Origin: Antedon mediterranea | Taxonomy: Eukaryota > Echinodermata > Crinoidea > Comatulida > Antedonidae | Length of the DNA stretch: 64,000 bases | NCBI RefSeq assembly: GCF_964355755.1 | Contig: NC_092678.1 | Span: forward strand, 18,634,922 to 18,698,921 | Direction: 5' to 3' | Part shown: one piece after another, positions 43,476 to 55,700 of the stretch | Layout of the letters: each line of letters opens with the position of its first letter | Position numbering within the stretch: position 1 is the stretch's first letter | Made by a program: the position numbers and the translations under genes | Notes under the pieces: generated by a model | Databases searched by the model: none | The model's input: only the letters and a program-made list of their open reading frames with translations | Told to the model about the DNA's origin: nothing

Positions 43476-43934
43476 ATGTTCGCGTAATTAGAAAAGGTGC
43501 AATATCTTTGTTTACAATTCAAAATGTGTGGGTTTCTTTTTTTTATAAGTTATCATTGTTAAATATCTATTAAAATAAAAATAGACAGGAATCATTTATA
43601 TGCCAATTTAATTGTAGTAAAGGTATATGAAACAAAAAGTAATGCGTCGAAAATTGATGTGTTTTTTTAACACTGTTTTTTTAACCATTGGGTTATAATT
43701 GTCCACCGCTTTGCTGAAGTTGTAAGAAATACAACATAGAAATGTTTTTTACATTTAATTTGTCAAATATGTAAACAACTTGATATATTTGTATGTTTTT
43801 TTTTATTCACACATGCATGTAAACGATAATTAATTAAACTCTTAGCTCCTTCACTATGTAGGCCTATTTACACAACTGATGCTAACCCTAGCTCTAGGCC
43901 TACTCTTCTTAATTGAAAAAGTTGCATCTTTTTT

Positions 43935-43963
43935 GGGGGGGGGGGGGGGGCGGGGGGGGGCGG
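43935..43963 (+). repeat. G-run
   Basis: About 29 bases of nearly pure G, interrupted by two C. Simple sequence that could fold as a G-quadruplex. Length may also be a sequencing artefact. Confidence 0.9.
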
Positions 43964-44574
43964 AATTAAGGCGGATGGCTAGGTAGGCGTAGGTATACTT
44001 ATTTATTACTTTAAAATTATTCGTTGTTGAAACTAATCGAATCGGTTTTTAAAATCACTCAGTTCTATATGTAATACAGTCCTCAAGGAAGATTCATTGG
44101 CTATTATACAAATAATAATTGGCAGTTGCGTTGTTAACCTGTTATGTAAAAAAACAACAATTTATATTAAGATTTACGTGTAGTTTGCTATATAACTTTA
44201 GCATAAAATTTAACAGAAACGTCAATACTAGTTTTCATTAACTTTTATTTTAAAAACTTATATACATATATGGCCTTGTTACACTACCATATAATAGCAC
44301 CAATAGTCATTCAGCCTACGAAATGTTGTTATTTGAAATATAATTTATCACACCAATTATACTAGTTACAATAGCCTGGGACAAATGGAGCATTATTCGA
44401 TTTATTATTTAGTTTTTGTGATAAACAATGTGTCATTCATGAAACCACAGTAGAAGGTCAGCAGGATATCTAACTTTTCTATAGGGGTATAAAATCTTTT
44501 TTTATAATAATGTGTACATTAAGTACTATATGTAAACATACTCTATTTATTTTACCCTGTTACCCAATAAAAAT

Positions 44575-44692
44575 GATTGGTTCCCACTAGATTCGCAAAA
44601 CAATGACGTAAGCGCAATGTAAATGTTTTGACCAATGACAAGCGATGGAGTATTTAAATGTCATATTGGTCAACTCGTGTGCGTCTACGCCT
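44575..44692. mobile_element. Foldback MITE family 2, copy
   Basis: TTGGTTCCCACTAGATTCGC at the left. The interior has TTGACCAATGACAAGCGATGG and the reversed CATATTGGTCAACTCGTGTGCG. The right end is truncated. Confidence 0.6.
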
Positions 44693-45614
44693 TAATTAGT
44701 AATTTTAGGGAAAAAAAATTCCGAATATGTGATATTATTTATGATTTATATTTCTGTTTCTTTCAAATCGGTGCCTAATTTTCTTTTTACAAAAAACACC
44801 AGAAAACAAATTACGTTGGATCTGTTGTATCGGTTGGAATGGGGACGATACTCACTTATCTATCTGTTTGTGTAAATGGCCTAACGATTTACTGTGATTA
44901 TACGATTTATTTTTCTACTGTAGCAATATTTCGACCATGGAACAACAGGATATTCCAATGAATACTAAGCACTCTACAAACAATAGGTCTTTAACTGTAT
45001 ATGTATTTAACACACCCTAAAGATTAGGACGTGAAATATGTTTAGGCCGATAGCATAGTATTCAATATAGGCCTTAAGTTTGTATGATAAATTAATATTT
45101 TTTTGATTCAATGATTTATTTAGTCCTTAGGCTAGGAGTTCGAATGTATTTTGTAATGATAAAATTAATATTATTGTTATTGTTTCAATGATTTATTTTA
45201 CTCTTAATTATTAGCCTGGGAGTTCGAATTTATTTTGTAATGATAAATTAATAATTATATTTGTATTTTTTGAATGATTTATTTTAATCTTAATTATCAG
45301 CATAACATAACAAGTCTTGGTTTCTGTCATAGAGCCAATTTTTAGAACTTTAGAACTATTTTGTTTAATGTCACGTTTCATTTTCTTAACATTTTCTGTA
45401 TTTGTGTTATCGATAAGGTATATAATATATTGCACAGGAGAAGAAGAAGAAAAAATAATTGTTAATACAATTTCTAAAACTATATTATCTGTCTAAAATA
45501 ATATCATCTGTTTTATTCATTACATTCGACTATAACGGGGACAGTTTTAGTTTTTTGGACTCATTTTAAGACAAGTTTCTCCTTCGGAAGTAGGCCTAAC
45601 TCCCAGTGTGCTGA

Positions 45615-45757
45615 TTTTAGTTGACTACATTAATCATCGTGTCTATTTATTCGTTTCTGAAAACGACAATGTATTTATAGTCCTGCGGTACGTACATTTG
45701 AAATCGCCAGTTTTTTTACGCTGAAATTACTGTGTATTCGTGAACCATCTAGTCATG
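45615..45757 (+). mobile_element. Helitron-like 3' end, copy 2
   Basis: It matches the reverse complement of 23340-23490 and ends AACCATCTAGT, without the long hairpin seen there. Even the translation is partly retained (VDYINHRVYLFV against VEYINHRVYLFV), though frames are broken. Confidence 0.45.
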
Positions 45758-46634
45758 TAAATTAATAATAAAATACAAATAGCGAACGTAAGTAGTAATA
45801 TACAGATTCGATAGTACATGATTTTTGATGCTATACTTTATTTGTTCGACCATTCCTTTCTGTAACTCAACTCCATAGGCCATTGTGTTGACAACGACAA
45901 TCCAAGCTTAAAGCACGCATGGCGTTCCATACAAATAACGATACAGTATTAAACTGGCGGCCGCTTTGGTTGGCGGCCGCTTCGACCATCTCGCCATGAA
46001 GTAACCAAGTTTTATTTTTATATATCTATATACATATATACCCATACACATACATACATCATATGTATATAAATAATAATAAGATATTAATCAATTTAAA
46101 AAAGTTATAAAATGAGATATACAAACGATACAGCAACCTAGAATACATATTCAGATATTTTTTAGGAGAGATCTCCTATTCCATGCTTTACACACGCATT
46201 CCTTGCAATATTGATCAAATAATGGTTTTATTGCTCTTCATAACATATAGAAATATTTCCCATAATTGACACAAACGCATTAATTTTGTGCTAGTATTTT
46301 TTTGGAGATTAGCAGAAAACAAAAAGATAATTTGAAACGGGGTCATACCTAGGAAGTGGAACTAGGTATTTATCTATTGTTAGGCTAAGGTAAAACATGG
46401 ATTTTGAATACTAACGTTCAAGGTCAGATTTACATTACAATAAAAGGTATTACGTAAATAATTACTCGTGTTTACTGGAGCATGACAATTGTTGGCCTTA
46501 GTTTACAGGACACTTCATTTCACCTTGTCGCTGGTTGCATCAACACACCGGATTCCCAACATACCCGATATAGTAAAGGACGCGTTGGAGATATATATTT
46601 ACCGAAGGATCTACGGACCGTGTATGGGAGAAAT

Positions 46635-46719
46635 ATGTTATGGAAAAGGACTATATGTTTGTTTATGCTTATAGGACTATGCATTGAAAGCAGTAGATGC
46701 CAAGTTACACAGCCAGCAG
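46635..46719 (+). CDS. EGF gene signal-peptide exon
   Basis: MLWKRT, hydrophobic ICLFMLIGLCI, then ESSRCQVTQPA, ending in phase 1 before gtaaac. An in-frame ATG exists further upstream (46482), but this one starts directly at a proper signal sequence, so it is preferred. Confidence 0.75.
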
Positions 46720-49700
46720 GTAAACAAACTGGATACAAACTAAGTTATAAACATGTTAGCTAATCCATCAATACCATGGAGTAAAGAATAATAATATTCT
46801 TTACTCCATGATCAATACTAAACTAGGTGAATATGGTTAGAAGGGTTTGGTTGGTTATAGCATGACTATTATGGATAGGTAACGTTGCTAGAACTGTCGA
46901 AGTTCATAAACTTTGCAATGCTAATGAAGTTAATTCGATGCCGCGTGTTCTCATTTCAAACCCTTTCCCCGATATATTCACATTCCATTATTTGTAATTG
47001 CCATTTTGGTTATAGGTGTGTAGGACAATCAACCTATAAATGTAAAGGTTCGGTCAATAACCACCTATTAATGGACTCTACCATTGTTAGCGGATGGACC
47101 TATGTAAAGGTCCGGACAATAACCACCTATTAATGGACTCTACCATTGTTAACGGATGGACCTATACATTTAAAGGTCCAGACAATAACCACCCATTAAT
47201 GGACTTTACTATTGTTAGCGGATGGACCTATAAATTATAGTAGAGTTAGAAGGCAATGTATAGATGTATACGTACAGTATACAGTTACTGCAATGCTCTA
47301 CTTTACTCTTTTAAATTTTCTCTTTTCAAATTTTTCAAACATTATTAAATGTACAATCAAGTGAATTTACTTCACAAGATATTTATTAGTGGTTCCAAAT
47401 CTAGGTCTTTTTACTCGCATCTATTAAATAGCAATTTAGAACAAGTAAACAACACCCTAATTGATGACATACAAAATAATGACTTTTCTATTTGTAATAT
47501 TGTCTTGATAGTACAGATCGCCATAATATTTCCAAAATGTATAAATCTGTGGATTGTTTCAATCATGGTATCTGTAATAGCGTTAAGTCTGCCAAGTTTT
47601 TGCAATTATTTTAATACTTGATTTCTTGTTAAAACTATTTTAATCTTCTATTTATGATTCGTGTTAATCTTTATTCTGATATGTTTCATTTTGCTGTACA
47701 GTTTTGATAATAATAATAATAATTTATTTGGAATTTACATTTTTACAACAGTGGCACTTGACCAAATGGAAGGTACAGCCATAAGAAACATATGTTTCTC
47801 CCAAGGGAGGTCAATACATTTGAATTGAATTAATACCAAACAAACAACAAGGTGCCTTTTAAAGTCTTAAGTTTAATGTTTGGGTATAATTTCGTTGTAT
47901 GGGCGTCTGAAAAACTTGAATTTAACATGTTTAATATGCCCTTAACCTTTTTTTCAATATACTTGCCTTCTTACATTTATGATTAATTTTTGTATGATAA
48001 ATTATGATTGCAAAATAATACAACGATTGTAGTACTAGTAAAGTACACTTAGATATTTCTCATTCAATTGCTGCAGTTTATGCGTATTAATAAAATATTC
48101 TCATACCGACGTAAAAGCAATTCACTGTGATAATCCAAACAAAAAAATACAGCTATATCATTATGAATTTAATACAAACTTACAATGCAACCACTGTAAA
48201 ACCTGGAAGAGTTAAACTCGACTGGTAAAACAAGATACAACCAAGATAATTCAAGTCTACAATCCTCCATGGTCGACCCCACTCTAACAATGGTAGGCCT
48301 AGAATTAATTCTATTGTCTGGTGGGTGGCTATTGTCCCGGGTGATTAATGTTTCAATACTTATTGTTTCGACCTTAAAACCGGATAGAATATAATATCTC
48401 TGTGATTGCGTGTTATACAGTAGGTCCTCTTAAGTGAAAATCAAAGTCTGTGTTGTCATGGATCACCTCAATTGTGGTTTCATATTGTAGCCGTACATTC
48501 TTTATGTGCTGGTCATTACTGTACGTGGGAATTAGAAATATGCGATACACAATGTGGAAGTGTTTTGTGTCAGCATTAACCCCAATCAGAATTAATCAAG
48601 TTTGTGTAATTGCATCAATCAAATGTAAGCAATTTAACTGAAGTAAAAATGATCGTAGAGAATTTAGATTCATTTTTACATACAGTAGTGCTTTTTTCCA
48701 TTGATGAGTAGCCACAGCCCCGGAGCTACAGAGGCCTATAAATACAAACATTATTGCAAATGATTGATTATCAGTGTTTTTTTCAAAATTTCTTTTATGT
48801 AGGCCTATAATAATATGATGTACTGTAGGCATATCTTTCCCAAACACAATCATTTCTACTATACTAATTCAGCATATAACGCACTATTCTAATCCATTGT
48901 GTTTTTTTGTAATGCACAATTAGTCGTACTATGGCCTACAAAACGTTTAGCGAGGATTATCTACGTTGTACTCCATGGAGATTAGCACTGTTTTAACTCT
49001 CTGTTGTTAAACTCCTATTCTGTAACATTGACTGAAAATGGAATAAATTGTTAATTTACTTGCTTCGCCTAAAAGGTTATATTTTTGTCTGAAATATTTG
49101 TGTTTTTCTGTTTTATTTTATTTTACTAGTTCAGTAAAAACTACAAAAACAAATCTCTATCACGATTATTAATTCCTTTTCTCTTTTTATGTGTTTTGTT
49201 GTTTTTTAATAACCTGTATTTTAAAAGGAAAAAAAAACTACAACGTGAGTTACTGATTTGGTACTGCACAATGGTTGAACAAGACCAGAATTGACCCGCA
49301 CACTAAAAACAACTGGTTTCTTTTATCTTTACATTTTGTTGGTGTGTTAATCAACATACAGTACTAAAAATGAAGATTCAACGTGAAATTTAAGGTTAAA
49401 TATCATTATCATTGTCTCGTTGCTTTCATACAGTAGATCAATTTCTAAGACTAGAGGGTGAGCTCACTTCGCTCGCTCTCCCTCTAGGAAGTGTAGACGA
49501 TGGTTCTCGAAATGATAATGACTCGGGACGTAAACAATTTAAGAAGGACATTCTGGCCTGAACAATTTCGGTCGGTTACCATTATTTAAATGCTTTTGAT
49601 ATTCGTAAATCTAAACGTACTCACTAACCTAAGTGTCTTAGATGATTTATAGCGTTTTAGGCGTTTAGTGTTTATTGTAGATATGAAAAGTGGTAAAAAA

Positions 49701-52700
49701 GAATAACAAATGCTTGGTAAATTTTAGATAACAGTCCGAAAATATCTACTCAAAATAGTATAATTGTGTTATAAATATAATACAATATGCCTATTGTGTG
49801 TATAAATGTGGATGGGCGTTTTTTTAGATGTATTTGGGGTTTAAGTAGCGAGATAATTATTTAAATTTATCTTTTATTGGGGAGGTGTTCCGGGCGTTTA
49901 TTCAAATAAATACCATCCTAATTGGTATAATTAATACATTATTCCGCGACACAGTGGCCTAAGAAGGAACACGTTTTAAACGGCTTGCAACATGCATGGG
50001 CAGAAGTATCCCAGGGTCCTGACGGGACACAGATAGCCCACAGTAAACAGTCCTGGCAGCTTACTCAACAACGCGGCTATCGGGGTTTCATTCGATTTCA
50101 AAACAAAAGCTCTTATCATCAATTCTCTCTCTCTCTAATGTAATTTTATATAATTATTTCCCTCAATTTACTCCTATGTTTCATGAATATATTTAATTTG
50201 ATCTTTATGTACTACTATACCTTCACACCCGCGGTCAGAAAAAAAAAATGGCTATCGCCACAAAGCACCAACGGCAAACTTAGTTGAAACAGGTACAGCA
50301 GTTGTTTTACAACTCCCTGGTTGAAACCAACACTTTACCGTGAACCCGGAATTACTCCTACCACGCGTAGAGTTAAAATTTACCGATTGAAATCAGAAAA
50401 GTTCTTATAAAACCCTTTATAATATCTTCCTAAGATAGAAATATGGAACAATAGCGTCGAACTGAAAATTAATGTTATCAAATCTACGTTTCGCGGTACA
50501 TCTAAGATAGATAAGGTAGGTATCCAAGGCGGAGATTTATACCGAAGTTTTTGCATTGTGCTCGCCTATGTCAGAATTAACCATAATTTATATATAGATG
50601 CTGTTGTACGAATAATTACAGTAAGCTAAAATATCGTTTAATAGTGAGTACTATTTCATGCCATGTGACCAACAATTATTTAGGTTTATAATATATAATA
50701 TTCACTTCTGTTAATAATAATATTAAAGCTGATCCTCGAATTTTTTGTATTAACTGATTATAATAATACAGTTATAATAATGTATACAAATGTGAGTCAT
50801 TTTTTGTTGTGTGTACAGGCATGTCGACGCTTAATCCATAGTAAGTCTATACACAATCATGATAACAATTAAGCGAATTACCGTTTTTGTTGTTGTATAT
50901 TTTATCCTAGTTTTCATACTACTGTGTTCATAAATTCTACATTATTTTGTTCTTGTGTATCAACGTATCATAATACTAATAGTACTGTACAGTGCTCTTC
51001 TTCTATGGTGACTTATGTATTAGGGAACTGGTAGACATAAGAGTTAAAAATGCTTACATGTTCTTATACATTTCCACAATTTAAATTTCTGAGGACCATT
51101 ATTTATATAAAAAAATATAATATTCATACACGACATTATGTTGTTATAAAAATTGATAAGCGAAAAAGAAATTTGTGTTTCTTAATCTCTATCTAAACTA
51201 TCAAACTAGTGTGATATGCCTAAACATGGTAGTGATATGACATCACCATCCATAAATGGGAACATCACATTAGTTTGATAGTTTAGACAGAGATTTAAGC
51301 TTCATAGCTAACCCTTCATGAATTTACTTTTTAATTACGTATCATATATACTTTAATTGTAAAATTATGAATATGTCAAATTTAAATACGGTATTAACTA
51401 AAATCATTTTGTTATTTTTATTATATCATATTGTGGTAGAAAATTAAACCAGTACTGTTTTTATTTCTATATGTTTTTGTTTTTATTTCAACTAATTGAC
51501 TGTAATAATCAGGGTTAAAATTGTTTTCATACTACTGTATCTGGTGTTTAGATAAGAACATGTTTAGGTTCTAAATACATTCTAAACATGTACATTAGTC
51601 TGTATCTAACTCAACACATCAGTGACGTGTTGATTGATAAACATGTGGATCAATATTTAATATTTAATTTGCAATGTGTGGACTAATATGCATGCAACGC
51701 TAAACACATACCACCTAAACATGTTGAGTGAACATAATAGTGACATGTTGACTGCTAAACGAGTGGAGAAAAACAACATGTACAGTACCTATAAACACGT
51801 TTAAGTTTTAAACACGCTAAACATGTAGTTCTACGTGTATAAAAGCTAAATGTGTGTAAAAAGTGTTTAAATTTGTATTTAAAAATGTATTTGTTACTTT
51901 TTATGTGATTCTTTTTCATGAAAGTGCCAATTCTAAGGTGTGTATTCAGAATAAATGTTAGGAGTTAAAATACAAGGCAGGTGCGAAAGATAAATATTTG
52001 TAATCTTAGGTGTTGGGTCTTAGCTTTCGTGATCTTACTGTAGGTCTTAGGGGGTCTGAGCTTTCGTGGTCTGAGGTTTCGTGACACCCGGTTCGAATCC
52101 CATGAGCAACTTCTTTTTACTTTATGTGAGAGGGAGATTATTTAGAGGGTTGGGTTTAGTTGTATTTAGGAAGTACCGTAGTTCGGCTATCTTTCACATA
52201 AGGGGTCCCCAACTTACGTACGAAAAAAAATCGCTTCCGGGACATACCTAAGCTAGATTCCTTCATCCCGTATTTTTCTATCTACCATTGTGACAGCCAG
52301 TTTATCTCTCTGCATACCAGTATCCATCAAGTACAGCAATGTATGCGAGTGTTTGTCCTCTTCCACAGCAGAACATCTGCAATAATTTCGTCTTTATTGC
52401 ATAACCATTACATTATCTTAAAAACTCGAAATACAGTCTATCTAAAGTGTTTTATATAATGTCCTGTTCACACACATTGATATTAATGTTTCTCCAACTT
52501 ATTTTATAGTGAGTCCAGAGTGCAACGTTGAGACATGTCTAAACGGAGGTTCTTGTGCACCGGTTGAACTTGGTAAACTCTGCGATTGCCCTCAGGGATT
52601 CACCGGTTCTTCTTGTGAGACAAGTAAGTGCTCTCTGGTCGATTGTCCTTCATGCTACTTTGTTCTGCTTAAATCTATCAATGAAGTTGCTCATTTGTAT

Positions 52701-55700
52701 TCTCTCTTTAAATAATTAACAAAACTGCAATATAATAGTAAATGCGCTAAAATGCAATGCAATGAGGATATCCCAGCAAACAATTTTACGTTTTGGTAAC
52801 GTTATAATTACGTTATTTTTTGGTTATAAAAACGTTTTCTAATAACGTTGTACGAACGAAAAAATGTCGACCTTTTTATACGACTTTATAACGTCCAAAA
52901 TAACGTTCAAAATAACGTGTTTATAACGTTTTTTGAACGTCCTCAATAATGTTCAGAAATAACGTGTTAAATACGTATTTATAACTTCTACAATAACGTT
53001 GCACGAACGAGAAAATGTCAACCTTTTTATACGACTTTAAAACGTCCAAAAATAACATTCAAAATAACGTGTTTATAACGTCTTTTGAACGTCATCAATA
53101 ATGTTCATAAATAACGTATTCAAAACGTATATAAAACTTCTGCAATAACGTTGATAAAAAACGTGTCCTAGACGTTTTTTTTAACGTTTTATGTAATTTT
53201 TGTAAATGACGTGTTTGCAACATGTTTTTTACGTCCAAAATAACATTCATACATAACGTATGCAACGCGTTTTTATAACGTCCTAAAAATGTTCACAAAT
53301 AACGTGCTAGGAACGTGCCTTCTACGTTTGTAAATGACGTATTTGCTACGTGTTTTTAACGTTCTCAATGTTTTTAAATAACGTATGTAAGGCGTAATTA
53401 TGACTTTCGCACATACGAACTAGTAACGTTCATTATAACGTACCAGATACATTTTCAAATCGTAGTTTGATAATGTTACATCATAAACTTTTTACCACTG
53501 ACGCCGTATTTATAACGTCCATATTTGACGTCCTGAAAATGTAATACTTAGTTATATACAACGATTTGGCTAACGTTTCCACATATTATAATATAATAGT
53601 AGTAATATAATATAGTGTTCTGCAGATATACGCGTTACATAGCTCGTTATTTGTTAAAACATGTAGTTAGAACTGTATAAGACATATAAAAACAAGCAAT
53701 TTAAAATGAAATATTGTTTTTGATTTATTCTATTATCTGATTAAAAAAAAGACATACAGTATTGCAAATAGCTTAAGAGGTAGGTACTTGATTATTATTA
53801 GAGAGCTTTCGCTATTTTGATCAGGAACGAGAACCAGCAGTAATTACCCGTTCTCGATGATACGGAGATCGATAATGAGAAACATTGTTCTTAAACGAGA
53901 ATGAGCAAATTTGCCTATAAGTCGTCCTCTTCTCTGCTGTCTGGCACATTCCGTTCCTGAAAAGATAACAAAATGTAAAACTAGGTAAATAAAATGATCT
54001 CTTAACAGCAAATCTTTAAAAAAAATGTTAAGTGTTACTAGTTTACAAAATTAAATTATTGTCATTCTAATCGGATTTTCCCCACGTTTAAATTATAAAT
54101 GATTTTGGCTATTGACTATTTGATGTTTTTTATGTGGTTGCACATTCCCTATTAAATTTACCGTACAGTATGTAGTTGTTATGTTTATTTCGTATTGGAT
54201 AGTGTTGTTGGGTCTAAATACCAAGCCCTATCAGTATAGTACCAGACGTTAGTTGTAATTTACTTTATTCCAACATTTGTATCCCGTAACTTTACATTAA
54301 TTATTCGTTTGAGTGCGATTGTACGAATGTGTTTTATTGCTTTATATACCACTTGGTGAAACTGAACAATAATGACTAGTATCTTTTAGTTTGTAAACTA
54401 TTTAGTCTTTAAACTGATGCGGACTATAGTAAACTTCATCATTACAATATGAGTGATACGTAAAAGCATGTAGGAATAAGTTATTTCGCCATGGTAAAAA
54501 ATAAATAAATGATAAATCAAATTAAATTTATTCTTACCTTGTATCTTGAGCCACCTGGTCTGTTGGGAGCGTGCTTCAGTGTTTCAGCAATCTCTATCTC
54601 ACATTGCTTCGTTTGTGGGTGAGCTCGCATACACGATTCTAAAGATGAAAAATTTGAATGAAGTTATTAGTCACAATGTACACATTTAAAACTTTAAAAT
54701 TCTGTATTAGCAGTAAGCATTAATGCTATTATGACATAAATTGTTGTTAGTAAATAAACGACTTAACATTTAGAAAGTTCAGTACTTTTACATTATGCGC
54801 GCGCCGAACACATAAGTACTAATGTGCATGAGCACATTTGGTTTTAAGCGTCTAGTATTATTTGTCTTATTTGACCTCCTTTCACACTTCTTTGTATCCC
54901 TATATATTTTTTTCAAATTAGTTTGATTACCTTATTGTTTAATACTATGATACCTGCTGTCATTGTTTCACATAACTTGCGATCTACCTGCAAAACAACC
55001 ATTTATGTTTACTGATTAAAATAGCTTTTTGATACATCTTAAACCTAAAAGTACTATTATGATATATTACACATCTGTATACTCTGCAAAAGTCGGATGC
55101 CTTGGGCATATTCCCTTTGGCATATTCCCTTTGGCATATTCCCTTTGGCATATTCCCTTTGTCATATTCCCTGTCCCTTTTGGCATATTCCCTTTCCCTT
55201 TGGCCATCTTGACATTAACTCTCTTTTCCCAGAACAAGACATATTTCGATTTGTGACGACATGACCTACATTGATTTTCACGTGGATATAGAAACCATTG
55301 TGTAGAAGTATAAAACAAGCAACCAGGTTCTAACTTCCACGCCCCCACTCTCGCTAACGATATTTCTTTTCGTACATAAGACCCCTCATGAAACGTCACA
55401 AAATAAACATGAATATTAATTAAGATAAGATAAGATAACTTTTATTGATCCTCAAAAAGGAAATTCATTGCTCGTCATAATAACAAAGAAAACACTATAA
55501 AAACAAATATAGGATAAAACTATTCATATAAAAACATCTAAAAAATTACAATATAAAATTATCTTCTTGACTTCCTGTTCTACTGGATGATACCGGAGGG
55601 AATAAAGGATTTAGCAAATCGATTTGTTTTCACACTGAGGAGCCTCAATCTACCACTTGGATTAAGTTGGTCTATGATCACTTTGTGGAGAGGATGAGAG

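Larger units (their letters stand above)
37458..46634. other. Gene-poor region between the receptor array and the EGF gene
   Basis: No complete gene is supported in about 9 kb. It contains a candidate copy C poly(A) signal, a family 2 MITE at 38774-38900, the orphan TM5-like exon at 39532-39638, a LINE tail at 42262-42393, a foldback at 41967-42135, a SINE at 43345-43475, a G-run at 43935-43963, a family 2 MITE at 44575-44692 and a Helitron-like end at 45615-45757. The rest is unremarkable AT-rich DNA. Confidence 0.6.
46720..52509. other. EGF gene intron 1
   Basis: 5.8 kb with no convincing exon. It holds a perfect 16-bp-arm hairpin (46775-46810), a 69-bp tandem repeat (47025-47235), a (AAT)n-headed stretch at 47706-47822 that looks like a retroelement 3' end, a Helitron-like end at 49454-49560, a dispersed repeat at 50470-50578, a family 1 MITE at 51182-51299 and a SINE at 52011-52240. 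Confidence 0.6.

Noticed and set aside
46482-46634. Upstream in-frame ATG as start of the EGF gene
   Set aside because: It would put about 50 residues before the hydrophobic signal core. The ATG at 46635 gives a standard signal peptide.
47349-47621. 90-residue hydrophobic plus-strand frame
   Set aside because: No splice partner, no recognisable motif, AT-rich composition and an overlapping frame on the other strand. Likely chance.
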